Shown here: positions 37,056 to 46,065 of the stretch, piece after piece
Layout: the number at the start of each line of letters is the position of its first letter
Position numbering within the stretch: the first letter of the stretch is position 1
Assembly (NCBI RefSeq): GCF_030695085.1
Contig: NZ_JAUYTS010000083.1
Location: 1-64,000, forward strand
Source of the DNA: Falsiroseomonas sp.
GTDB taxonomy: Bacteria; Pseudomonadota; Alphaproteobacteria; Acetobacterales; Acetobacteraceae
Direction: 5' to 3'
DNA length: 64,000 bases
Notes under the pieces: generated by a model
What the model saw: only the letters and a program-made list of their open reading frames with translations
Database searches by the model: none
Told to the model about the DNA's origin: nothing
Translations under genes and position numbers: made by a program

Positions 37056-37260
37056 GGCCCGGACGCTGTGGCCGGCGGAGGCGCAGAATGGCGCCCGACG
37101 CTCATGCGGTGACGGAGGGCGGCTCGCTCACGATCCGCGGTATTCGGCAGGAGCATCGAAGATCCTGAATGTGTTCAGCGGGATGCAACGACAAGCCGGG
37201 CGCCTGCCGCTGTCAAGACGCCGGATTGGCAGGTCGCGCGCCGCGGGCCATATCGCCCGG

Positions 37261-38565
37261 ATGCAGAGCTTCGATGTTGTGGTGGCCGGCGCCGGCGCGG
37301 CCGGGATGATGGCAGCGCTGGTGGCCGCGGCGCGCGGCGCGCAGGTGGCGTTGCTGGAGCGCGATGCGGCGGCGCCCAGCACGCTGTCCGTCTCCGGCGG
37401 CTTGATCTCCGCCGCCGGCACGCGCTGGCAGGATGCGGTGGGGGAGCGCGACTCCCCCGGGACCTTCGCTGCCGATGTGCGGGCGAAAAGCGGCGCGGCG
37501 GTGGATGCCGTGCTGCTGGAGACGGTGACGCAGGGGGCGGCGGAGGCGGTGGCCTTCCTCGCCGATCTCGCGGGCCTGCCGATCCATCTGCACACTGCCT
37601 CCCGCTGGCCCGGCCATTCCGCCATGCGGCTGCATGCGACGCCGGCGGAAAGCGGCGCGGAATTGCAGGCACTGCTGCGCCAGGCGGTGGCGCGGCAGCC
37701 ACGCATCAGCTTCCAGGATGGCGTGGCGGTGACGGCGCTGCGGCCGGAGGGGGTGGCGACCAGTGACGGTGCGATGGATGCCGCCGCCATCGTGCTCGCC
37801 ACGGGCGGCTTCGGCGGTGCGCCGGGGCTTGTCGCGCAATACTGCCCGGAGGCGGCGCAGGCGGTGCATGTCGGCGGCCAACACGCCGATGGCGCCGGCA
37901 TCGCCTGGGCGGCGGCGCTGGGGGCGGAGTTGCTCTGCATGGACAGCTACCAGGGCCAGCCGCATGTCTCGCCGCATCTGGTGGGCGGCGTGCGGCCGCG
38001 CTTCGGCGCCTCGCTGCCGGCGCTGGGCGCGGTGCTGGTGAACCGGCTGGGGCGGCGTTTCGTGGCGGAGGATATCGGCCCCTCCGAACTCACCGCGCAT
38101 CTGCTGGCGCAACCCGGCGGTGTGGCGGTGGAGGTGTGGGGGGAGGCGGCGCAGCAGGCGGCGCTGGCCGGCGGCCCGTTCCGGCGGGCGGTGGAACTGG
38201 GCGCGGTGCTGCGCTGCGCCGACCTGTCCGAACTCGCCGCGCGCTTCGACCTGCCGGAGGACGCGCTGGCCGAGACCTTCGCGGCGCCGGATCGCTTCGG
38301 TCGTCGCCGCTGGGACGGGCCACCCCGGGCGCCCTTCTTTGCCGCGGAGGTCACGGGCGCGCTCGCCCATACCCAGGGCGGCGTGCGGGTAGATGCGGAT
38401 GCGCGGGTGCTGCGCGCCGATGGCACCGCCATCCCGCGCCTGTTCGCCGCCGGCGGCGTGGCCTGCGGCATTTCGGGCCGGGGCGCTGCCGGCTATGTGC
38501 CGGGCAATGGCCTGGCGCAATCCTTCGCCCTGGGGCTGCGCGCCGGGCGCGCCGCGGCGCGATGA
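37261..38565 (+). CDS. FAD-dependent oxidoreductase, fumarate reductase/tricarballylate dehydrogenase-like
   Basis: 434-residue soluble flavoprotein. FDVVVAGAGAAGMMAALVAA binds the FAD adenosine (glycines at 10-15), followed by SVSGGLISAAGTRWQDA near 44-60, IVLATGGFGG near 177 and the C-terminal GRGAAGYVPGNGLAQSFALG. This is the layout of the succinate dehydrogenase/fumarate reductase flavoprotein superfamily, including TcuA (tricarballylate) and ketosteroid dehydrogenases. It has no haem or iron-sulfur partner here. Overlap (ATGA) with a DUF1289 gene is notable. Substrate unknown; the divergent Bug receptor suggests an organic acid. Confidence 0.82.
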   Translation: MQSFDVVVAGAGAAGMMAALVAAARGAQVALLERDAAAPSTLSVSGGLISAAGTRWQDAVGERDSPGTFAADVRAKSGAAVDAVLLETVTQGAAEAVAFLADLAGLPIHLHTASRWPGHSAMRLHATPAESGAELQALLRQAVARQPRISFQDGVAVTALRPEGVATSDGAMDAAAIVLATGGFGGAPGLVAQYCPEAAQAVHVGGQHADGAGIAWAAALGAELLCMDSYQGQPHVSPHLVGGVRPRFGASLPALGAVLVNRLGRRFVAEDIGPSELTAHLLAQPGGVAVEVWGEAAQQAALAGGPFRRAVELGAVLRCADLSELAARFDLPEDALAETFAAPDRFGRRRWDGPPRAPFFAAEVTGALAHTQGGVRVDADARVLRADGTAIPRLFAAGGVACGISGRGAAGYVPGNGLAQSFALGLRAGRAAAR

Positions 38566-38738
38566 TCGAAAGCCCCTGCACCCGGCTGTGCGAGATCGAC
38601 GCGCATAGCGGCCTGTGCCGTGGGTGCGGCCGCACCATGGCGGAGATCACGGGCTGGAGCCGGCTGTCCCCTGCCGCGCGCGAGGCGCTGATGCGGCAAT
38701 TGCCGGCGCGGCTGGCCCCGGTGGCGCGCCCCGCCTGA
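38562..38738 (+). CDS. DUF1289 family small Cys-rich protein
   Basis: 58 residues. The N-terminal signature is SPCTRLCEIDAHSGLCRGC, with four cysteines (C-x3-C, then C-x2-C), which suggests metal or iron-sulfur binding; the TMAEITGWSRL segment follows. This matches the DUF1289 family, whose function is not established. The ATG overlaps the flavoprotein stop (ATGA), so the protein is made together with it. It ends 4 bases from the converging MmgE/PrpD gene. Homologues are often attached to oxidoreductase genes, so an electron-transfer or assembly role is a reasonable guess only. Confidence 0.85.
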   Translation: MIESPCTRLCEIDAHSGLCRGCGRTMAEITGWSRLSPAAREALMRQLPARLAPVARPA

Positions 38739-38742
38739 GGCT

Positions 38743-40080
38743 TCAGGGAATGGCGCCGGGCAGCGCCGTTCCCTGCCGCAGCAGGTCGAGGAGTTCGGCG
38801 GCGGCGGAGGTGCCGATCACCGGCTCCGCCAATTCGCGAAACTTGGCGGCAAGCTCCGCATCGCTCAGCGGCGCGTCCGGGTCGCCCTTGCGGGTCGGCT
38901 GGTGGTGGCGCAGCACGCGGCCATCGGTCAGCCGCACCTCGAGGTTGGCGGCGCGCCGGGCCGGGTAGTCGGCGGCGAGCGCCGGGTCGAGGCTGACGGT
39001 CACCTTCGGCATCACCGCGCGGATGCGCGGATCGGCCAGGCTTTCCGGCGTGAAGGCGGCAATCCGCACGCCGCCCAGCACCAGCAGCGCGCCGAGGCAG
39101 TATTGTGCCGAGAACCGCGCCTGCTGTTCCGTCGCCACCTCCGGCCGGTCACACACATCCTTGGTGGCGGAGTAGCCGCCGAGATGGATGGCGGCGACAT
39201 CCCCCGCCCCGAAGCCGTGCTGCGCCTGCATCGCCGCCAGCCCGTCGAGGCCCGCGAAGATGTGGCCGCAGCAGCCGTGATTCTTGAAGGTCATGCTGGT
39301 GATGGCGATGTGGTCATCGAGGCTCGCCAGCGCCTTGTCCCACTTGCCGGCATCCTCGCTGGTGGCGGCGGCGAAGCCGACCGGGCCGTGCAGCACATCC
39401 AGCGCGCCGGTGACGCCCGCGGAAGCGGCAAGGGCGGCCAGCGCGCCAGCCTCCGCCGCATGGCCGGGATGCAGCGGCTTGCTCATGCCTTCGCCCCGGA
39501 AGGCCTGTTGCAGGCCGCCGGCCATGGTGGCGGCGGTGGCCAGCGCATGGGCCATGCGCGTCTCGTCCAGGCCGAGCACGACGCCCACGGCCGCCGCCGC
39601 GCCGAAGGTGCCGACGGTGCCGGTGGTGTGCCAGCAGCGGTAATGGCTGGGCTGGACCGCCAGGCCGATGCGGCAGCCGACCTCATAGCCCGCGGTGATG
39701 GCGCGCAGCAGCAGGTCCATGTCGCTGGCTTGCGCCTGGGCAGCGGCGAGCGCGGCGGGGATCGTGGGGCAGCCAGGGTGGTAGCCGGCATCGCGGTAGA
39801 TGTCGTCGAATTCCACCGTGTGGCTGGCGGTGGCGTTCAGCAGTGCCGCGTGGCGCAGCCCGCCCGCCTGGCCATCGACGTAGCAGATGGCGCGTCCGTT
39901 GCCGCGCTGGTCCGCCAGCACGCGGGCCATCAGGCTTGCGGGGGGTTGCGAAACGCCCGGCAGCAACGCGGCGAACCAGTCGATCAACGCGCGGCGGGCG
40001 TGATGCGCGACATCCTCCGGCAAGGGCCGGTCGCGCCAGCTCGCGGCATGCGCGGCGAGGCGGATCAGGGGGTTGTCCAT
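38743..40080 (-). CDS. MmgE/PrpD family protein (2-methylcitrate dehydratase-like)
   Basis: 445 residues. Conserved segments are ALIDWFAALLPG near 30, ASHTVEFDDIYRDAGYHPGCPTIPAAL near 85-111 and FKNHGCCGHIFAGLDG near 270. The family includes 2-methylcitrate dehydratase, cis-aconitate decarboxylase and many catabolic isomerases/dehydratases acting on carboxylates. With no methylcitrate cycle genes nearby, a specific dehydratase for another organic acid is more likely. Start ATG at 40080 begins at the conserved domain; an ATG 13 codons upstream lacks support. It is divergent from a Bug receptor gene, a frequent pairing. Confidence 0.85.
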   Translation of the reverse strand: MDNPLIRLAAHAASWRDRPLPEDVAHHARRALIDWFAALLPGVSQPPASLMARVLADQRGNGRAICYVDGQAGGLRHAALLNATASHTVEFDDIYRDAGYHPGCPTIPAALAAAQAQASDMDLLLRAITAGYEVGCRIGLAVQPSHYRCWHTTGTVGTFGAAAAVGVVLGLDETRMAHALATAATMAGGLQQAFRGEGMSKPLHPGHAAEAGALAALAASAGVTGALDVLHGPVGFAAATSEDAGKWDKALASLDDHIAITSMTFKNHGCCGHIFAGLDGLAAMQAQHGFGAGDVAAIHLGGYSATKDVCDRPEVATEQQARFSAQYCLGALLVLGGVRIAAFTPESLADPRIRAVMPKVTVSLDPALAADYPARRAANLEVRLTDGRVLRHHQPTRKGDPDAPLSDAELAAKFRELAEPVIGTSAAAELLDLLRQGTALPGAIP

Positions 40081-40178
40081 GCGTGCGGTTCCGTTTGTCC
40101 CAGTGCCGCCAGCATGCACCGCGCGCCGCCCGGCGCCAGCCCGTGGCGCGCGGTTGCTGGGGGCAAAACGAAATGCAG

Positions 40179-40189
40179 CTGGTATCCAG
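40179..40189. promoter_or_regulatory. Candidate operator in the MmgE/PrpD-Bug divergent region
   Basis: CTGGTATCCAG forms an inverted repeat (CTGG/CCAG around TAT). It lies 90 bases upstream of the Bug start and about 100 upstream of the MmgE/PrpD start, in the shared 198-base divergent region. The size and form fit FCD-type GntR operators. A GntR gene of that class lies at 41229-41969. Confidence 0.4.
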
Positions 40190-40278
40190 ACCCTGCGCTC
40201 AACCTACCCGCCGGCAGAGCGGGACGCGGCGCGAGGAAGGCCGGCGCGGCTGCACCCATCGAGACAAGGGACCGCTCC

Positions 40279-41232
40279 ATGATCCTCACCCGCCGCCTTG
40301 CCCTCGGGGCAGGCCTGCTTGCCGCCACGCGCCCGGCCCATGCCGCCTGGCCCGAGCGGCCGCTGACCATCATCGTGCCCTTCGCCGCCGGCGGCGGCAC
40401 GGACGTTTCCGCCCGGGTCATGGCGCAGTTCCTGGAGGTGGAGCTGGGCCAGCCGGTGGTGGTGCAGAATCGCGGCGGCGCGGGCGGCGAGATCGGGCTG
40501 ACGGCGCTGGCCGATGCGCGGCCGGATGGCTACACGCTCGGCATCATCAACACCCCCGGCATCGTCACCATCCCGATCGAGCGTACGCCGCGCTGGTCGA
40601 TGGACAGCTTCACCTTCATCGCCGCCGTGGTGGACGACCCGGCCACCCTCGCCGTGCACCCGGACAGCGAAATCCGCAGCATCGCGGACTTGGTCGCTGC
40701 GGCGCGGCGCGAGCCGGGCCGCATCACCGTGGCCGACCAGGGACCGGGTTCCGCCGGCAGCATCAGCGTCATGCTGCTGGAACAGGCGGCCGGCGTGCGG
40801 TTCGAGCCGGTGGCCTATGCCGGCACCGCGCCGGGCGCGCAGGCGCTGATGACGCGGGAGATCCAGGTCGCCACCGCCAATCTGGGTGAGAGCCTGACCT
40901 TCGCCCAGCGCCAGCCCTGGCGGACGCTCGGCGTGATGTCCGATGCGCGGCACCCGATGGCGCCCGATGTGCCGACCTTCAAGGAAGCCGGCTACGACAT
41001 CCGCGGCGGGTCGCTGCGCGGGCTGGGTGGGCCGAAGGGCATGCCGGCGGAGGTGGTGGCGCGGATTTCGTCGGCGCTGGACAAGGTGCTGGCCAACCCC
41101 GCCTTCCGCGCCACCAGCGAGCGCGCCTTCCAGCCGCTGCGCTACCTGAACCCCGCGGATTACGTGGCCTTCCTGCGCCAGGTGGATGCCACCCACCGGG
41201 CGCTGTGGCGCGAGAGGCCCTGGCGGCGTTAG
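40279..41232 (+). CDS. Bug-family (TctC-like) periplasmic binding receptor
   Basis: 317 residues, signal MILTRRLALGAGLLAATRPA, then WPERPLTIIVPFAAGGGTD, QNRGGAGGEIG and VADQGPGSAGSISVMLLEQ. These are the Bug hallmarks. It is divergent from MmgE/PrpD and convergent with a GntR regulator, with which it shares four 3' bases. The set (dehydratase, receptor, GntR) looks like a small regulated carboxylate-use unit. No TctAB genes are here. Confidence 0.92.
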   Translation: MILTRRLALGAGLLAATRPAHAAWPERPLTIIVPFAAGGGTDVSARVMAQFLEVELGQPVVVQNRGGAGGEIGLTALADARPDGYTLGIINTPGIVTIPIERTPRWSMDSFTFIAAVVDDPATLAVHPDSEIRSIADLVAAARREPGRITVADQGPGSAGSISVMLLEQAAGVRFEPVAYAGTAPGAQALMTREIQVATANLGESLTFAQRQPWRTLGVMSDARHPMAPDVPTFKEAGYDIRGGSLRGLGGPKGMPAEVVARISSALDKVLANPAFRATSERAFQPLRYLNPADYVAFLRQVDATHRALWRERPWRR

Positions 41233-41969
41233 GCCGCCGCCTGCGCCGCCAGTTTTCGGTAGCGTTCGCGCGCCGCCTCCAGATGCTGGCGCATGGCGCC
41301 GCGGGCGGCCTTCGGATCGCCCGCCGCGATCGCCTCCGCCACCAGCCGGTGCTCGCCGCGCACCTGCGCCAAATATTGCTTCCGCTCCGCATCGCTGCGC
41401 TCGACCAGGCCAAGCGCGCGGCGCGGGATGGCATGGCGGCCGAGCACTTCCAGGAAGCGCAGGAAATGCGGGTTGCCGGTGGCCATGAAGATGGCGCGGT
41501 GCAGGGCGAAATCGGCCTCCGCCGCATCGCCGCCGGCGGCCACCGCGGCATCGAAGGTCGCCTCGGCCTCGCCGATCAGGGTCAAGGCGGCCTGGCTGCG
41601 GCGTTCGGCGGCGAGGCCGGCGGCTTCCACCTCCAGCGCCAGGCGCAGTTCCAACACCTGGATGACCTGTTGCAGTCCCTCGGCCTCGCTGGGGGTCAGG
41701 CGGAAGATGCCCTCGCCGGGGCGCTCGGTGACGAAGGCGCCGACGCCCTGGCGGGTCACCACCAACCCCTCCGCCCGCAGCGCCGCCACCGCTTCGCGCA
41801 CCACGGTGCGGCTGACGCCGGCTTCCCGCATCAGATCCTGCTCGGTCGGCAGGCGGGCGCCGGGAGCGAGGCGGCCGGAGCGGATTTCCTCGGCCAGGCG
41901 ATGCACCAGGGCGCCGGTCAGGTTTGCGGCCGGGCGCAGCGGCGCCATGCCGATGTCGCGGCGCATCAT
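41229..41969 (-). CDS. GntR family transcriptional regulator, FadR/FCD subfamily
   Basis: 246 residues. The N-terminal winged helix (residues 20-85) includes LPTEQDLMREAGVSRTVVRE (recognition helix region) and VTRQGVGAFV (wing). The C-terminal FCD domain has the family metal/ligand pattern: ADFALHRAIFMATGN near 145-159 and GEHRLVAEAIAAGD near 205. It likely represses genes for catabolism of a carboxylate and is released by the ligand. Tandem ATG start. The palindrome at 41997-42006 just upstream suggests autoregulation. Confidence 0.92.
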   Translation of the reverse strand: MMRRDIGMAPLRPAANLTGALVHRLAEEIRSGRLAPGARLPTEQDLMREAGVSRTVVREAVAALRAEGLVVTRQGVGAFVTERPGEGIFRLTPSEAEGLQQVIQVLELRLALEVEAAGLAAERRSQAALTLIGEAEATFDAAVAAGGDAAEADFALHRAIFMATGNPHFLRFLEVLGRHAIPRRALGLVERSDAERKQYLAQVRGEHRLVAEAIAAGDPKAARGAMRQHLEAARERYRKLAAQAAA

Positions 41970-41996
41970 GGCAGCCGGGTCAGGTGGCGTTGGGTC

Positions 41997-42006
41997 ATCA
42001 TATGAT
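41997..42006. promoter_or_regulatory. Perfect palindrome, candidate GntR operator
   Basis: ATCATATGAT is a perfect 10-bp palindrome 28 bases upstream of the GntR start codon. It is overlapped by an outer repeat GTCAT (41994-41998) / ATGAC (42007-42011). AT-rich palindromes of this form are unusual in this GC-rich sequence and resemble FCD-type GntR sites. Autoregulation is the likely use. Confidence 0.6.
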
Positions 42007-42040
42007 ATGACAACCCTCGGCCCCTGCCGTCAATTCAGGC

Positions 42041-42931
42041 TCAGGCAACCCGCTCCGCTGAGACGCCCGCTTCCGCCGCCGAGATCAGCCGATCCTCGAA
42101 CCAGAGCGCCGCGCAGATGGCGGACATGGCGCGCCCGTCATGCCCCACGCCGGCCACCGGCACGAGCTTCCAGTTGCACGCCACGCCTCGCCGCGCCGCC
42201 TCCGCACGGCCCGCTTCCAGGTAGTTGTGCGCGCGGGCGAAGCGATGCGGGCCCTGTGCCAGCGCGGCGGGCTGGGAGGGGAGGGAGGGGCCGTCCGTCT
42301 CGGTATCCTGGTCGCCGGCCAGGATGGTCATCGGAAAGGCGAGCAGCGCCAGCAGCGCCGTCTCCCCCAGCCCGATGCCGCCGAGCCCCTCGGGGAACGC
42401 CCGGTCCAGAGTCGGCAGCGTGTACCAGCCCGGATTGCCGATGGTGGCCGCCTCCAGCCAGTCATGCGGCTGGGTTGAGAGCAGCCGGTGGCCGAACTGC
42501 CCGCCGGCGGAATGGCCGAACAGATGCGCCTTGTCCCGCGTGGTCACGCCAGCCTGGCGCAGCGCCTGGAAGATGCGCTGCGGAATGGCGTAGCCCCAGC
42601 TCTCGGCCGGCCGCGGCTGGCCGAGGTCATCCAGCACCAGGCCGTTATTGTAGTGCTCGGCCTCCGGCCAGGCCTGCTTGCCATAGGTGGGGGCGATGAT
42701 GAGCAGCCCGTGCTTCTCGGCCGCCGGAATCCAGAAATCGCGATAGTCGTCACCATTCCGCAGCATGCCGTGCTGCACGATGACGACGGGATTCTCCGGC
42801 CGGTGGCTGGCCGGGCGATAGCCATGCAGGGTCAGCGGCCGGGCCAGGTCGCAGGCCGCATCCGCCCAGGGAATGGCGCTGCGGCCGGGCTGCGAGAAGG
42901 CAAGCGCCAGGGGAGACAGGGGCGGGCTCAT
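42041..42931 (-). CDS. Alpha/beta hydrolase (serine esterase/depolymerase-like)
   Basis: 296 residues. The nucleophile elbow FGHSAGG places Ser141. A later AGDQDTETD strand gives the probable Asp, and VAGVGHDGRAM gives the His. The oxyanion region VIVQHGMLRNGDDYRDFW near 50-67 resembles polyhydroxybutyrate depolymerase-like hydrolases. No signal peptide is seen, so it is likely cytoplasmic. The ATG overlaps the stop of the upstream binding-protein gene (ATGA), so it may hydrolyse the imported compound. Confidence 0.85.
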   Translation of the reverse strand: MSPPLSPLALAFSQPGRSAIPWADAACDLARPLTLHGYRPASHRPENPVVIVQHGMLRNGDDYRDFWIPAAEKHGLLIIAPTYGKQAWPEAEHYNNGLVLDDLGQPRPAESWGYAIPQRIFQALRQAGVTTRDKAHLFGHSAGGQFGHRLLSTQPHDWLEAATIGNPGWYTLPTLDRAFPEGLGGIGLGETALLALLAFPMTILAGDQDTETDGPSLPSQPAALAQGPHRFARAHNYLEAGRAEAARRGVACNWKLVPVAGVGHDGRAMSAICAALWFEDRLISAAEAGVSAERVA

Positions 42932-44568
42932 TGCGGGCGGATCTCCTGCGCCAGGGTCTGCTGGTCCATCCGCCCGGCATAGGTGAGGCCGCGGCGGAAA
43001 GCCCAGATGGCGCTTTCGAAATGCAGCGGCAGGATCGGCATCTCCTGCAGGCCGATGCGGCTGGCCTCGCGCAGCAACTGCTCCCGCTCCGGCTCTCCCA
43101 TGGTGGTCAGCGCGGTCAGCGCCGCGGCGTCGAAGGCGGCGTGGGACCAGTTGCCGTAGTTGCTGCCGCCGACGCCCCGCTCGCGATCCGTGCTGGCCAT
43201 CCAGGTGCGGAAGAACAGCAGCGTTTCCTCCGCGCTCGCCGCCCAGCCGCCCATCGGAATCGAGAATTCGCGCCGGGCGCGGCGGCCGAAGAACACGTTG
43301 GAGGGCATCGCATCCACCTCCGCCCGCACGCCGATGCGGGCGAAATACTGGCCGATCGCCTGGATCACGCGGGCATCATTGACGTAGCGGTTGTTGGTCG
43401 CGTGCAGGGTCAGGCTGAAGCCGTTGGCGTAGCCGGCCTCCGCCAGCAGGGCGCGGGCGCGGGCCGGGTCGTAGGGCAGCACGGGCAGGCCGGGGATGGT
43501 GCCGAACATGCCCTCCGGCAGGAATTGCGCGGCGGGCAAAGCGAGCCCATCCATCACCCGGCTGGCGATGGCGTTGCGATCGATGGCGAGCGACAGCGCC
43601 TGGCGCACCCGCACATCCTGCAACGGGTTCGGCGCCATGCCGCCATTGACGAAGGGCGCCGGGTTGCGCTGGTCCAGCTGCAGGAAGATCAGCCGCGTGG
43701 TCGGCGCGACGGCCAGGCCGATGGCGGCATTGTTGCGCAGCCGCGGGATGTCGCCGGTGGCGGGTGCCTCCACCACATCATGGTCACCGGCCAGCAGCCC
43801 GGCGAGGCGCGGACCGGCGGCGGTCACGGGTTGCAGCCGCACCTGCGCCCAATGCGGCGTCTCGCCCCAGTATCCGTCATGCCGCGCCAGTTCGGTCACG
43901 CCGCTGCGGCCGAAATGCCGCAGGCGGAAGGGGCCGGTGCCGATCGCCGCCGAGCCATCGTTGAACTGCGCCAGCGCCGGCCAGGGCTGGCCGCGTCCGC
44001 CGCACTGATCTTCCAGGCTGAAGGCGATGGGGCGTGCCGGCACCAGGCCGGCCGGGATGATCCGCAGCGTGGACAGGTCCGCCGGCAGCAGCGGTTCCGG
44101 CTGGCGTGTGCCGATGACGATACGGTGCGGCCCCTCCGCCTCCACCCGGTCCAGGCGGCGGACGATGGAGGAGAAGGAGCTGGCCAGCTCCCCCTCATTG
44201 TTCAGGATGCGGCAGAAGGAGAACACCACATCCGCGGCGGTGAAATCCTGGCCATTGTGGAATTTCACCCCTTCCCGCAGGTCGAAGACCCAGGTGGTGT
44301 CGTCGCGCCGGGACCAGGCGGTGGCGAGCGACGGCCCCGCCTTCAGCCGCGCATCCAGCGCGACCAGGGATTCAAAGACATGGTTGTGCAGGGTGGAATT
44401 GGGGGCTGCCGCGTATTGCTGCGGGTCGGCCGAGGTCGGCTCCGCCGCCATGCCGATGCGCAGCGTCTGTGCCTGCGCCTCGATGGCGCCGGGCCCCGTC
44501 CAGCCGGCCCCTGTCCAGACACCAAGGCAGGCGGCGCCTGCCAGAACAACTCGCCTCATGCCGTGCAT
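42928..44568 (-). CDS. ABC transporter substrate-binding protein, family 5
   Basis: 546 residues with an export signal in the first 33 residues. Family marks are GPSLATAWSRRDDTTWVFDL, GVKFHNGQDFTAADVVFSF and DVRVRQALSLAIDRN. It binds a peptide-like or other oligomeric ligand in the periplasm. An alternative ATG lies three codons downstream. It is coupled to a hydrolase gene and follows homospermidine synthase by 47 bases, but has no permease neighbours. It would need to share permeases encoded elsewhere. Confidence 0.9.
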   Translation of the reverse strand: MHGMRRVVLAGAACLGVWTGAGWTGPGAIEAQAQTLRIGMAAEPTSADPQQYAAAPNSTLHNHVFESLVALDARLKAGPSLATAWSRRDDTTWVFDLREGVKFHNGQDFTAADVVFSFCRILNNEGELASSFSSIVRRLDRVEAEGPHRIVIGTRQPEPLLPADLSTLRIIPAGLVPARPIAFSLEDQCGGRGQPWPALAQFNDGSAAIGTGPFRLRHFGRSGVTELARHDGYWGETPHWAQVRLQPVTAAGPRLAGLLAGDHDVVEAPATGDIPRLRNNAAIGLAVAPTTRLIFLQLDQRNPAPFVNGGMAPNPLQDVRVRQALSLAIDRNAIASRVMDGLALPAAQFLPEGMFGTIPGLPVLPYDPARARALLAEAGYANGFSLTLHATNNRYVNDARVIQAIGQYFARIGVRAEVDAMPSNVFFGRRARREFSIPMGGWAASAEETLLFFRTWMASTDRERGVGGSNYGNWSHAAFDAAALTALTTMGEPEREQLLREASRIGLQEMPILPLHFESAIWAFRRGLTYAGRMDQQTLAQEIRPQ

Positions 44569-44603
44569 CCCTCAGCCGTCGGCCATCATGCCGCCGATGA
44601 GGG
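44569..44603 (-). other. Stem-loop between hss and the family 5 binding-protein gene
   Basis: CCCTCA (44569-44574) pairs with TGAGGG (44598-44603), and TCGGC (44579-44583) with GCCGA (44593-44597), leaving a 4-base bulge. It nearly fills the 47-base gap. No T-run follows, so it is more likely a processing or expression-setting structure than a terminator. Confidence 0.4.
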
Positions 44604-44615
44604 TGTTCGGCCTAG

Positions 44616-46034
44616 TCAGGTCACGCGGAAGTTGCGGAACTGCCACGGATCGGTGGTGTCCACATCCTCGGGGAACAGCACGCCGCGGCCTTCCAGCGGG
44701 GTCCAGCCGGCATATTCACCGACCACGTCGCCGAGATAGGGCGCGCAGATGTCCAGCACCCTTGCATGATCGATCTCGTCCGACTCGACGAGGCCCTGGC
44801 GCGGGTTCTCCATGGCCCAGATCACCCCGGCCAGCACCGCCGCCGTCACCTGCAACGAGGTGGCGTTGTTGTGCGGCGCGGCGCGGCGGGCCTCGCCGAT
44901 GGTGAGGCGGGAGCCGAACCAATAGGCGCCCCTGGCGTGGCCCATCAGCAAGACGCCCAGCTCATCCATGCCGTGGGTGATCTCATCCGTCATCAGCCGC
45001 TTCTCCGGCTGCATCTCCCAGTTCTTGCCGGCGAGTTCATGCACCGACAGCACCGCGTCGTCGCAGGGGTGGTAGGCGTAATGCGCGGTGGGGCGGTAGG
45101 TGACCGCGCCAGTGTCATCGCGCAGCGTGTAGTAATCCGCCAGCGAAATGCTCTCGTTATGGGTGATGAGGAAGCCATGCATCGGCCCCTCCAGCGGCGT
45201 CCAGGTGCGCACGCGGGTGGAGGCGCCGGGGCGCATCAGGTAGATCGCGGCATCGCAGCCGAAGCCGTGCCGGTGGCCATCCGGCGGCAATGCCTTCTCG
45301 TGGCTGCCCCAGCCGAGCTCCGCCGGCTGGCAGCCTTCGCCGACGAAGCCATCGACCGACCAGGTGTTGACGAATTCGCCCGGCTTCTTCGGGCGCTCGG
45401 CCACCTGGGTGTCACGCTCCGCGATGTGGATGACCTTCACGCCGAGACTTTGGGCGATTTGCGCCCAGGCGGTGCGGTCGCTGGCCGGCGGCGGGGTGGC
45501 GATTGGCGCGCCGGTGTCGCGGGCGATGTTCAGCAGCGCCTGCTTGACGAAGTGGCTGACCAGCCCCGGGTTCGCGCCATGCGCGGTGATGCTGGTGGGT
45601 CCGCCCACAAACGCCGGACGCAGCGCGATGGCGGCTTCGCGCATCGCGTAGTTGGACCGCTGCGACGGCGTCAGCGACGTGTCGGTATAGCCGCCGGCCC
45701 AGGGCTCCACGACGGTGTCGAGGTACAGCACGTCCAGCTTGTGGCACAGCTTCATCAGCTCCACCGATGACACGTCCACCGACAGGTTCAGCAGGAAGTC
45801 GCCCGGCGCCAGCAGGGGCGAGAGCAGATCGGCAAAATTCTCGCGCGTTGCCGCCTGCAGGATGAAGCGGATGCCGTATTCGGCGGCCACGTCATCACCG
45901 CGGGTTTCCGCGGTGACGATGGTGATGCGCTCGGACGGGATGTCGATGTGCCGCAGGATCAGCGGCAGGACACCCTGGCCGATCGAGCCGAAGCCCAGCA
46001 TGACCAGGCGGCCGGAGAATTCTGCGTGCTTCAT
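44616..46034 (-). CDS. hss: Homospermidine synthase
   Basis: 472 residues, the length of bacterial homospermidine synthases. The NAD-binding Rossmann motif MLGFGSIGQG lies at about 12-21. Family segments include DVLYLDTVVEPWAGGYTD near 101, SITAHGANPGLVSHFVK near 148 and THNESISLADYYTLRDD near 300. It joins two putrescines (or putrescine and spermidine) with NAD+ to give homospermidine, a common main polyamine in alphaproteobacteria. It stands 59 bases downstream of the ornithine decarboxylase gene on the same strand, so substrate and product enzymes are co-expressed. Confidence 0.95.
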   Translation of the reverse strand: MKHAEFSGRLVMLGFGSIGQGVLPLILRHIDIPSERITIVTAETRGDDVAAEYGIRFILQAATRENFADLLSPLLAPGDFLLNLSVDVSSVELMKLCHKLDVLYLDTVVEPWAGGYTDTSLTPSQRSNYAMREAAIALRPAFVGGPTSITAHGANPGLVSHFVKQALLNIARDTGAPIATPPPASDRTAWAQIAQSLGVKVIHIAERDTQVAERPKKPGEFVNTWSVDGFVGEGCQPAELGWGSHEKALPPDGHRHGFGCDAAIYLMRPGASTRVRTWTPLEGPMHGFLITHNESISLADYYTLRDDTGAVTYRPTAHYAYHPCDDAVLSVHELAGKNWEMQPEKRLMTDEITHGMDELGVLLMGHARGAYWFGSRLTIGEARRAAPHNNATSLQVTAAVLAGVIWAMENPRQGLVESDEIDHARVLDICAPYLGDVVGEYAGWTPLEGRGVLFPEDVDTTDPWQFRNFRVT

Positions 46035-46065
46035 CGTCCAGGCACTCCATTCAGGTTTCTTGGGT

